A stretch of DNA of 64,000 bases from NCBI GenBank assembly GCA_963844845.1, contig CAWJPW010000010.1:124001-188000 (forward strand). Reading direction: 5' to 3'. The translations under genes were made by a program, and so were the position numbers. Source of the stretch: CAWJPW01 sp963844845. GTDB taxonomy: Bacteria; Acidobacteriota; Thermoanaerobaculia; Thermoanaerobaculales; Sulfomarinibacteraceae. This document shows, piece by piece, positions 44,958 through 52,303 of the stretch; the stretch's first letter is position 1; the number at the start of each line of letters is the position of its first letter. Below the pieces are notes generated by a model that was not told the origin of the DNA, ran no database searches, and saw only the letters and a list, made by a program, of their open reading frames with translations.

Positions 44958-46235
44958 TCAGAAGCCGCCGCGCGGGCCATGGCGCGGCGCGTCCCGCTGA
45001 AATGGGCTCGACGCCGCGGCCGCAGTCGCCTGGGAGACCCCGGCGATGACCTCCATGCCCGGCTCGAGCCCGGGTCCCGTCACCTCGGTGTACTGCCCGT
45101 CGGTGAGACCGGGGCGTACCGGCACAACCGCCGGCTGACCATCGGCGTCGAGATACCAGAGCAGGGTCGGACGCTCGCCACCCCCGCCGACTCCGGCCGG
45201 GCCGGGCCGGCCGGCACCATCCATGCCGCCCACCCGCTGCCCCGGCTGCCCGCCACCATCGGCGGCGCCCCGGCCCTGTCCGGCTCGTGCAGCCTGACGT
45301 CGACTCCGCAGCTCGGCGATCATCGCCTCCGTGGGGCGGAAGCGCAGGGCCGCGTTAGCCACTTTGAGGACGCCCTTGGCTTCGTCCACCAGGAACTCCA
45401 CGGTCGCCGTCATGCCGGGCAGGAGCACGTGATCCGGGTTCTGAACGTCGACCACCACGGTGTAGCTCACCACGTTCTGGTCGGTCGTGGACTGCAGCCG
45501 CACCTGGCGGACCATGCCAGTGAAGTGCCGCTCCGGGTAGGCCTTCACCGTGAAACGGACGTGCTGACCCTCGCGGATGCTTCCGATGTCGCTCTCGTCC
45601 ACCGCGGCGAGGATCTGCATGTGTGACAGGTCGTTGGCGATGAGGAAGAGGCGCGGCGACGAGAAGCTGGCCGCCACCGTCTGGCCCACGTCCACGTCGC
45701 GCTCCACCACGGTGCCAGAGACCGGCGCCGTGATGGTGGCGTACGCCAGGTTCTGGTGCGCCCGGTCGAGGCTCGCGTTGGCCGACTTCATCGCCGCGCG
45801 GGCGACATCGAGGTTGTACTGCGCGGCGTTGAAGTCCTGGTCCGAGGTGATGCCCTGCCGGTGGAGCGACTCGAGGCGGTTGAAATCGCGGGTTGCCTGC
45901 GCCAGCTCGGCCTGGTTGCGCTCCAGCGTCGCCTCGGCATCGGCCACCGCGCTGTCCAGCACCGTGGTGTCGAGCTGCGCGATCACCTGACCCTTGGTGA
46001 CGTGATCGTTGAAGTCCACCATGAGCTTCGAGATCATGCCGGAGACCTGGGTCCCCACCTCCACGGTGGTGACGGCCTCGAGCGCCCCGGTGGCGGAGAC
46101 CACCGCCTCCACGTCGCCCTTCTCCACGCTCACGAGACGGTAGGAGAGGTCCGTCTTGGATCCCGCCAGCGACCGATAGGCGTAGGCCCCTCCAGCCACC
46201 ACCAGCACCGCGATCACGATCAGCCACTTCCTCAT
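44958..46235 (-). CDS. MacA/HlyD-like periplasmic adaptor
   Basis: The ATG at 46235 follows GGAGGGCGAC. The 425-residue protein has an N-terminal membrane anchor (WLIVIAVLVVAGGAYAY), a lipoyl-like half (VSATGALEAVTTVEVGTQVS), an alpha-helical hairpin (about residues 95-160, likely coiled coil), the second lipoyl half ITAPVSGTVVERDVDVGQTV, and a beta-barrel domain. A Gly/Arg-rich insert precedes the last domain and the tail is rich in Ala/Ser/Arg. It would link the MacB permease to an outer-membrane channel. The ATPase gene starts 13 bases after its stop. Confidence 0.9.
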   Translation of the reverse strand: MRKWLIVIAVLVVAGGAYAYRSLAGSKTDLSYRLVSVEKGDVEAVVSATGALEAVTTVEVGTQVSGMISKLMVDFNDHVTKGQVIAQLDTTVLDSAVADAEATLERNQAELAQATRDFNRLESLHRQGITSDQDFNAAQYNLDVARAAMKSANASLDRAHQNLAYATITAPVSGTVVERDVDVGQTVAASFSSPRLFLIANDLSHMQILAAVDESDIGSIREGQHVRFTVKAYPERHFTGMVRQVRLQSTTDQNVVSYTVVVDVQNPDHVLLPGMTATVEFLVDEAKGVLKVANAALRFRPTEAMIAELRSRRQAARAGQGRGAADGGGQPGQRVGGMDGAGRPGPAGVGGGGERPTLLWYLDADGQPAVVPVRPGLTDGQYTEVTGPGLEPGMEVIAGVSQATAAAASSPFQRDAPRHGPRGGF

Positions 46236-46367
46236 GTCGCCCTCCGGTACGGCGCCCTGTCGGACGCGCCACCGCGCGGTCACGGAGCACGCGCCGTGCC
46301 AATCTCGCGATACTACTGCAGAACATGACCTTTTGAAGTCTCCAGGTAGGGGCGTAGGGCCCAAAAG

Positions 46368-46405
46368 TGCAGAATCTGCAGTCACTGGAGTGCAAATCCT
46401 GCACT
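46368..46405. promoter_or_regulatory. Two palindromic operator-like sites
   Basis: TGCAGA-A-TCTGCA (46368-46380) and AGTGCA-AATCC-TGCACT (46389-46405) are perfect inverted repeats with centres about 23 bases apart, roughly two helical turns, so a dimer pair could bind one face. They lie in the 387-base divergent region between the MacA-like gene and the REC gene. A further CTGCAGAAC lies at 46317. The regulator is not known. Confidence 0.45.
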
Positions 46406-46622
46406 TCGCGCCGGGCCTCTCTGGGGCTCGTCGCCGGCAGCGGCGAAAGCACGACCCCCAGCACGGCACGCTCTCGATCCTCTCGGCGGCTCGCCCATCC
46501 CCGGTTCGGGGCGTGACCGTCGACTCCACGGCCAACCTGGTCTACGCTGGGAGGCAGACAGGCTCGGCACGATCGCACCTCCATCGTCTCTGGGTGCCGG
46601 CAGGTCGAGCAAGGAGGCGAGC

Positions 46623-47018
46623 ATGGGCGGCAGCGCACGGGTTCTGGTCCTCGACGACGAGGAGATCGTCTGCGAACGGCTCAAGAACCACCTCGAGAAG
46701 GGGGGCCATGCCGTGGAGGTCTTCACCGACAGCGCCGCCGCCGTGGCGCGCCTCGGGGAGGCCGCCTTCGACGTGGTCGTCACGGATCTCAAGATGAAGG
46801 GACCCACCGGGCTCGACGTGCTCGCCCACGTGCGCGACCGGGAGCTGCCGACCCAGGTGATCATCATCACCGGCTACGGCTCCATCGAGGCCACCCGCGA
46901 CGCCGAGTACATGGGCGCCTTCCAGTTCGTCACCAAGCCCTTCCGTCTCGAGGACCTGGGCGCCTTGGTGGCGAAGGCGGCGGCGAAGGCGCGGCGGCTG
47001 GGGGCGCGGGCCACGTAG
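46623..47018 (+). CDS. Single-domain response regulator (REC only)
   Basis: The 131-residue protein is just a receiver: acidic pair VLVLDDEEIV, phospho-acceptor Asp55 in VVVTDLKMKGPTGLDV, Thr in IIITGYGS and Lys in FVTKPF. There is no output domain. The ATG follows AAGGAGG. It closely resembles the REC protein at 50086 (same DDE start, Asp55, ITGY, KPF), so they are paralogues flanking the kinase-like and TauE genes. It may act by protein contact, or as a phosphate sink for the histidine kinase at 50481. Confidence 0.9.
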   Translation: MGGSARVLVLDDEEIVCERLKNHLEKGGHAVEVFTDSAAAVARLGEAAFDVVVTDLKMKGPTGLDVLAHVRDRELPTQVIIITGYGSIEATRDAEYMGAFQFVTKPFRLEDLGALVAKAAAKARRLGARAT

Positions 47019-47398
47019 CGTAGCGTCACGCCAGGCCCGACGGGCGGCGGACCGGTTCCGCGCTCGGGACCGCACCGCCCCGACTCCCGCTTCTCGCCCG
47101 GGTTGACGGCCAAACCCGCGCCTCCTGAAATCAGCACGGCATCTTCGTCTGATGTCACTTCCGGGTAACACGGGGCTAACGGCGGTGTTTCGTCCACGCC
47201 CCAATTGCTCGGTCGAGCTTCTTCAATACATTTATTTTCAACTGTTTAGTTTGATCTCTCCGTGGAAGGTTTCTTGCATCGCCACGACGCGACTTCCAAC
47301 CTCGGAGTGGGCCGAGGCGTGTCCGGATCCGTTCGTGGGTGGGAACGGGGGCGCTCGACGCTGAGACCTGCCGGTGCGACCGGCTGAGAGGAAGGCGT
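47019..47398 (+). promoter_or_regulatory. AT-rich upstream region of the kinase-like/TauE/REC/HK operon
   Basis: Within 380 gene-free bases, 47200-47275 is markedly AT-rich for this genome (it includes CAATACATTTATTTTCAAC and TTTAGTTTGATC). This is a likely promoter or protein-binding region for the downstream four-gene operon. No clean -35/-10 pair can be assigned. Confidence 0.35.
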
Positions 47399-48904
47399 AT
47401 GCAGGCCATCTTCGTGTCCCGGGGGAGCTACCGGAGAGGGAAGGAGCTGGCCGAACGGCTTGCGGAGCGCATGGGATGGCGCTGTCTTAGTCGTGAGGAT
47501 GTCATCGAGGGAGCGACCCACCATGGTATCCCGGTGGGCAAGCTCGAGGAGGCCGTGGTCAAGCGTCGGCCTCTCAGCGAAGGCCTCGCACTGGTGGCCG
47601 AGCGCTACAAGGCGTACGTGACCGCCGAGCTGTGCCGGCAGGTGCTCGAGGGGCCTCTCGTCTACCACGGTCGCGCCGGCCACCTGGTGCTGCCGGGCGT
47701 TCAGCACGTGCTCCGCGTGCGCGCGCTCACCGACGCCGAGGACCGCTACGACGGCGTGGTGGAGCGCCTGCACCTCAGCCGCGCCAAGGCCAAGGCGTAC
47801 GTGGACCAGGTTGACGACGACGTCCGACGCTGGATCCGCACCCTCTACAACCTCGACATCGACGACCCGGCCCTCTTCAACGTGACGGTGAACTGCTCCA
47901 AGCTGGCGGTGGGAAACGTGGCCACCGGCCTCGTGGCCATCGCCCAGCTGCCCGAGTTCAAGCCGACACCGGTGTGCGTGCGGCGCCTCCAGGACCTGCG
48001 GCTAGCCTCGCGCTGCCGTCTGGCCCTGGCGGACGACCCCCGCTCCCGCGAGCTCAACGCCCAGGTGCGGGCCGAGGACGGCAGTGTCGCGGTCACCTAC
48101 CCGCCCCGCCAGGCGGACCTGGCCAGCGCTGTACCCGATGTCCTGGATGGCATCGACGGCGTGCGTCAGCTGCGCCGAACCGTGGCAGCCTCCACCATCC
48201 TCTGGGTGCAGGAACGCTTCGACCCCTCCTCCGAGACCCTGGTGAACGTGCTCGATGTCGCCCAGCGCTGGGACGCGGCGGTGGACCTGGTCCGCCTGCT
48301 GCCCGAGGGAGCCGAGCCCCGGGCCGACGGTGACGCCAAAGCGACGGAGCACTCCCTCGACCTGTCGGCCACCGACGGCGGCATCCTCGAGGACACACCG
48401 GCGCCCGAGAGCGGTGACGACGGCGGAGTGCGGGACACCCTCCACCGTCTCATCCAGGCGGGCCGCGCCGGCGCCCAGTGCACCATCTGCGGCGGTCAGC
48501 AGTCGCTCATCGGCAACGTCTGCAACGTCGCCAACGTGAGCCTGGTGGTGGTCGACAACATCTTCCTCGAGAAGGGTGCAGCGGTGCGCAAACGGCTCAC
48601 CCGCGACCTCGCCGGCCGCCTCGGGGAAAAGCTGCGGGCTCCGGTGATCGGCGCCGAGGAGCTCAAGACCCAGTACCTCTTCGGCGCCAAGCAGTGGCTC
48701 CAACTGGTGGGCTATCTCGCCCTCGTCGCCGTCCTCTACGGCCTCGTCTTCACCCACCAGGAGGAAGTGCTGGCGTTCCTGCGCGCCGAGGGCACGCTCG
48801 AGCGGACCCTGGCGGTGGCTGCGGTGGCGGTGACCGCTCCCATCGTGGCCTTCCTGTGGGGGACCGCCGCCCACCACCTCCTGCGCCTCTTCCGCTTCGA
48901 GTGA
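47399..48904 (+). CDS. Cytidylate-kinase-like membrane protein with central sensory-like domain
   Basis: The ATG at 47399 follows GAGAGGAAGG. Residues 1-200 resemble the Cytidylate_kin2 group: a Gly-rich first loop (SRGSYRRGKELAERLAERMG) and the late segment ALFNVTVNCSKLAVG. The loop has GKE where P-loop kinases have GK[S/T], so true kinase activity is uncertain. A middle part with a BON-like look follows, then a Cys-containing segment (CTICGGQQSLIGNVCNV) and two C-terminal membrane helices (LVGYLALVAVLYGLVF; AVAAVAVTAPIVAFLWGTAA). It leads an operon with a TauE/SafE permease, a REC protein and a histidine kinase. It may be a signalling protein that reads transport or nucleotide state. Confidence 0.7.
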   Translation: MQAIFVSRGSYRRGKELAERLAERMGWRCLSREDVIEGATHHGIPVGKLEEAVVKRRPLSEGLALVAERYKAYVTAELCRQVLEGPLVYHGRAGHLVLPGVQHVLRVRALTDAEDRYDGVVERLHLSRAKAKAYVDQVDDDVRRWIRTLYNLDIDDPALFNVTVNCSKLAVGNVATGLVAIAQLPEFKPTPVCVRRLQDLRLASRCRLALADDPRSRELNAQVRAEDGSVAVTYPPRQADLASAVPDVLDGIDGVRQLRRTVAASTILWVQERFDPSSETLVNVLDVAQRWDAAVDLVRLLPEGAEPRADGDAKATEHSLDLSATDGGILEDTPAPESGDDGGVRDTLHRLIQAGRAGAQCTICGGQQSLIGNVCNVANVSLVVVDNIFLEKGAAVRKRLTRDLAGRLGEKLRAPVIGAEELKTQYLFGAKQWLQLVGYLALVAVLYGLVFTHQEEVLAFLRAEGTLERTLAVAAVAVTAPIVAFLWGTAAHHLLRLFRFE

Positions 48905-48917
48905 AGGAGAGCACGTG

Positions 48918-50021
48918 ATGCAACCGGAGACCATCCTGGGAGTGTTCACCCACCTCACCTGGTCCACCGCGGCCCAGGTCGTCATGCTCGGCTTCATCGG
49001 CGGCGTGCTCAGCGGCTTCATCGGCAGCGGCGGCGCCTTCTTCATGACCCCGGGGATGATGAACCTCGGAGTCCTCGGTCCTATCGCGGTGGGCAGCAAC
49101 ATCACCCACAAGTTCGGCAAGGCCCTGGTGGGCTCCCGCCGACACGGTCAGATGGGGCACGTGGACAAGAAGCTCGCCGTGTTCATGCTTTTCACCGCCA
49201 TGGTGGGCATCCGCCTGGCCGTCTGGGTGATGAAGCTGATGTTCTCCTCCAGCGGCGACAGCCACGCCGCCAGCCACGGCGCCGCCGCCGACCTCTACAT
49301 CAGCATCATCTTCGTGGCCGTGCTCGCCGTCGTGTCCGTCTCCATGCTCCGCGACATCCTCCGCTCGCGGTCGGAGGAGGATCTCGGCCCCTCGCGCCGC
49401 ATCGTCGACTTTCTCAACCGCTTCCGCCTGCACCCCATGATCACCTTCCCGGTGGCCGACGTCCGGGTGTCGCTGTGGGTGGTCCTGGTCTGCGGCCTCG
49501 CCACCGGCTACCTGGCCGGCACCATCGGGGTCGGCGGCTTCATCGGCGTACCGGCGATGATCTACGTGTTCGGCGTGTCGGCCCAGGTCGCCGCCGGCAG
49601 CGAGCTCTTCCTGGCGGTGTTCATGGGCGCCTTCGGGGCGATCAACTACGCCCTCGAGGGGATGGTCGACCTGCGCCTCACCATGCTCCTGTTCATCGGC
49701 TCGCTGCTTGGGATCCACATCGGCGCCTTCGGTACCAAGGTGGTCAAGGAGGTGGTGATCCGGATGGCGACAGCGATGATCATCCTGCTCTGCGTGATCT
49801 CGCGGGCCCTCGCCATGCCGGTGTACATGCGCGAGCTGGGCATGATCAGCTACGCCCCATCATACGACGCGATCTTCAACCTGGCGAGCAAGGTGCTGCT
49901 CTACGCCAGCGGCCTTTCCGGCTGCGCCGTCATCCTGTTCTTCGTGTTCCGCGCCTACGGTGAGCGCCGCAAGATCCGCGCGAGCCTCGCTGTCGGGCCT
50001 GTGAAGCGGGCAACCGCGTGA
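48918..50021 (+). CDS. TauE/SafE-family anion permease
   Basis: The 367-residue protein has about eight to nine membrane helices and the two family repeats: GGVLSGFIGSGGAFFMTPGM near the N-terminus and GLATGYLAGTIGVGGFIGVP in the second half. The TauE/SafE group exports or imports sulfite, sulfonates, sulfoacetate and similar anions. The specific substrate cannot be deduced. A His/Ser-rich loop (SSSGDSHAASHGAAA) lies between the halves. The ATG at 48918 (or the GTG three bases before) follows AAGGAG. It sits 13 bases after the kinase-like gene. Confidence 0.9.
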   Translation: MQPETILGVFTHLTWSTAAQVVMLGFIGGVLSGFIGSGGAFFMTPGMMNLGVLGPIAVGSNITHKFGKALVGSRRHGQMGHVDKKLAVFMLFTAMVGIRLAVWVMKLMFSSSGDSHAASHGAAADLYISIIFVAVLAVVSVSMLRDILRSRSEEDLGPSRRIVDFLNRFRLHPMITFPVADVRVSLWVVLVCGLATGYLAGTIGVGGFIGVPAMIYVFGVSAQVAAGSELFLAVFMGAFGAINYALEGMVDLRLTMLLFIGSLLGIHIGAFGTKVVKEVVIRMATAMIILLCVISRALAMPVYMRELGMISYAPSYDAIFNLASKVLLYASGLSGCAVILFFVFRAYGERRKIRASLAVGPVKRATA

Positions 50022-50085
50022 GGACCGTGCCCGAGGTGCTGCCTCGCCGAGGCCACCTGCGGCCGCGGTCACGGGGAGGGAAGCC

Positions 50086-50478
50086 ATGGAGAGCTCATTG
50101 AGCGTGCTGGTGCTCGACGACGAGCCCATCGTCGGCAAGCGTCTGAAGCCCGCACTGGAGAAGCAGGGCTACCTCGTCGAGGTGTTCGAGGACGGCCGCT
50201 CCGCCCTGGCCCGCCTCCGCGAGCATGCCTTCGACATCGTCGTCACCGACGTGCGCATGGACGACGTGGACGGGATCCAGGTGCTCGAGGCGGTCCAGGC
50301 CATGTCGGCGCGGACCCGGGTCATCATCATCACCGGCTACGCCACCGTCGAGCTCGCCCGCGAGGCCCTTGCCAAGGGGGCCTTCGACTTCATCGCCAAG
50401 CCGTTCAAGCCCGACGACCTGCGCGCGGTGATCGCCAAGGCCGCGCGCTCCCTCGCCGCCCAGCCCGCCCCCAGGTAG
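50086..50478 (+). CDS. Single-domain response regulator (REC only)
   Basis: The 130-residue receiver has the acidic pair in VLVLDDEPIV, Asp55 in IVVTDVRMDDVDGIQV, Thr in IIITGYAT and Lys in FIAKPF. There is no DNA-binding domain. The ATG follows GGGAGGGAAG. The histidine kinase GTG comes two bases after its stop codon, so the two are translated together and are the obvious cognate pair. It is paralogous to the REC protein at 46623. Confidence 0.92.
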   Translation: MESSLSVLVLDDEPIVGKRLKPALEKQGYLVEVFEDGRSALARLREHAFDIVVTDVRMDDVDGIQVLEAVQAMSARTRVIIITGYATVELAREALAKGAFDFIAKPFKPDDLRAVIAKAARSLAAQPAPR

Positions 50479-50480
50479 CC

Positions 50481-52127
50481 GTGGACGACGAGATGGCGGG
50501 GCCGTCTGACGACGCGGCGCCACATTCCGAGCGCGGCGCCAGACCATCGCTGGCCGAGGTCCTCATCTCCGAGGAGGCGATGGGCTGGGCGAACCGCTCG
50601 GAGCCGACTGCCGACACCGCCGACGACGCCCTCCTCCAGCGCCCCACCGTCAGTATCCGCACCCGCTTCGCCATCGCCTTCGGACTCATTTTCTCGCTGT
50701 GCCTCGGCGTCACCCTGTGGTCCATGTACGTGCTCTCGGACGTGGAGGACAAGATCCACTTCCTGGAGGTGGCGGACAGCTACTCGAGCGAGGTCCAGGA
50801 GGCCCGGCGCCATGAGAAGAACTTCCTCCTCTATGGCACCGACCTGGACGACGCCATCGCCCACCTCGACAACGCGGTGGTGCTCCTGGAGGAGGGCCGG
50901 CCCCGCGTCCGCAAGGTGGTGGGCGTCGAGGCTCTCACCGCCATGCGGCGGCTGGTGGTGGAGTACCGCGCCGAGCTCGAGCAGCTCGGCAGCGTGCGCG
51001 ACGAAGCAGTCAAGAAGGGCGTGGAGGCGGAGCTGCGCCGCAGCGGCGGACAGATGCTGCAGCTGGCCCATGAGTTCCGTGCCAAGGAGCGGGAGGCGGT
51101 GCACCGCATGCTCACCCTCGCACGCCGCATGCCGTTCGTCTTCCTCGCCGCCGTGCTCACCCTCATGGTGTTCATCGGCGTCTTCCTGGCGCGGCAGATG
51201 ATGAGCGCGTTGCGGCGGTTCACCGAGTACACGGAGCGCATCGGCGCCGGCGACTTCACTCCCATCCTGCCGGTGCGCAAGTACCGCGACGAGTTCTCCC
51301 AGCTCGCCCTCGCCCTCAACCGCATGGTGCGCGAGCTCGACTACCGCCAGCGCATCCTGGTGGAGTCGCACAAGCTGCGCGCCATCGGCACCCTGGTGGC
51401 CGGGGTGGCGCACGAGCTCAACAACCCCCTCAACAACGTCATGCTCACCGCGGCCATGGTGGAGGAGGACTTCGCGCGCCTCGATGACGACGAGAAACTG
51501 GAGATGATCCGCGACGTCATCTCCGAGACCGAACGCTCGCAGCGCATCGTGCGCAACCTGCTGGACTTCGCCCGGGAGAGCGAGACCCGCATGGAGCCTC
51601 TCGACCTCGGGCGGATCGTGGAGGACGCGGTGCAGCTGGTGGCCAACCAGGTGCGCATGGTCAAGGCACACCTGGAGGTCACGGTCCCACCGAACCTGCC
51701 CCCGGTGCACGGCGACCGGCAGATGCTCACCCAGGTCTTCGTCAACCTCATCATCAACGCCCTCGACGTGCTCCCGGAGCGGGGCCGCATCAGCATCGCG
51801 CTGCGCCCGGACCGGGACGAAGGCTACCTCGCCGCCGACGTCCACGACACCGGACCCGGCATTCCCGACCACGTCCTCCCGCAGCTCTTCGACCCCTTCT
51901 TCACCACCAAGCCCAAGGGCCACGGCACCGGCCTCGGGCTCAGCGTGTCACAGGGGATCGTGCGCAAGCTCGGCGGCTACATCCGCGTGGCCAGCACCCC
52001 CGGTGAGGGCGCCACCTTCACGGTGGTGCTGCCCGTCACCCGGGTCCCCTCGGAGGTCTCGGCGCACGGCCCGGCGACCACCGGTGAACCGCAGGCGACA
52101 TCCGGAGCGTCTGAGAGTGAGGAGTGA
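50481..52127 (+). CDS. Membrane sensor histidine kinase
   Basis: The GTG at 50481 is fixed by its position right after the REC stop. The 548-residue protein has a cytoplasmic N-terminus of about 55 residues, a helix (RFAIAFGLIFSLCLGVTLWS), a helical periplasmic sensor of about 130 residues (four-helix-bundle style, with RRHEKNFLLYG), a second helix (FVFLAAVLTLMVFIGVFLA), HAMP, then HisKA with the His in GTLVAGVAHELNNPLNNVML and HATPase (DTGPGIPDHVLPQLFDPFFT, GTGLGLSVSQGI). RRHEKNFL is typical of sensors that bind small organic ligands. The gene's stop lies within a copy of the AGAGTGA-type repeat. Confidence 0.93.
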   Translation: MDDEMAGPSDDAAPHSERGARPSLAEVLISEEAMGWANRSEPTADTADDALLQRPTVSIRTRFAIAFGLIFSLCLGVTLWSMYVLSDVEDKIHFLEVADSYSSEVQEARRHEKNFLLYGTDLDDAIAHLDNAVVLLEEGRPRVRKVVGVEALTAMRRLVVEYRAELEQLGSVRDEAVKKGVEAELRRSGGQMLQLAHEFRAKEREAVHRMLTLARRMPFVFLAAVLTLMVFIGVFLARQMMSALRRFTEYTERIGAGDFTPILPVRKYRDEFSQLALALNRMVRELDYRQRILVESHKLRAIGTLVAGVAHELNNPLNNVMLTAAMVEEDFARLDDDEKLEMIRDVISETERSQRIVRNLLDFARESETRMEPLDLGRIVEDAVQLVANQVRMVKAHLEVTVPPNLPPVHGDRQMLTQVFVNLIINALDVLPERGRISIALRPDRDEGYLAADVHDTGPGIPDHVLPQLFDPFFTTKPKGHGTGLGLSVSQGIVRKLGGYIRVASTPGEGATFTVVLPVTRVPSEVSAHGPATTGEPQATSGASESEE

Positions 52128-52303
52128 CGAGCAGCGAGCTCGCGCCGGCCGCGGCCACCGGTCGTGGCCTGCCGACGGGTCCGGGTGGGTGACCGGGGCG
52201 GGCGAGTGGAGGCCGCCCGCCTACCCCGGCTCTTCCGAAGCCGCTCGAGCGGGAGGAGGGAGCGCCACCCCTATCCCGCCGCGTCGCGGCTCGCTCGCCC
52301 CCA

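Noticed and set aside
46370..46405. Possible sigma-54 promoter (GG-N10-GC) in the divergent region
   Set aside because: The nearest GG and GC pairs are 12 rather than 10 bases apart, and the flanking bases do not match; the palindromes are a better reading.
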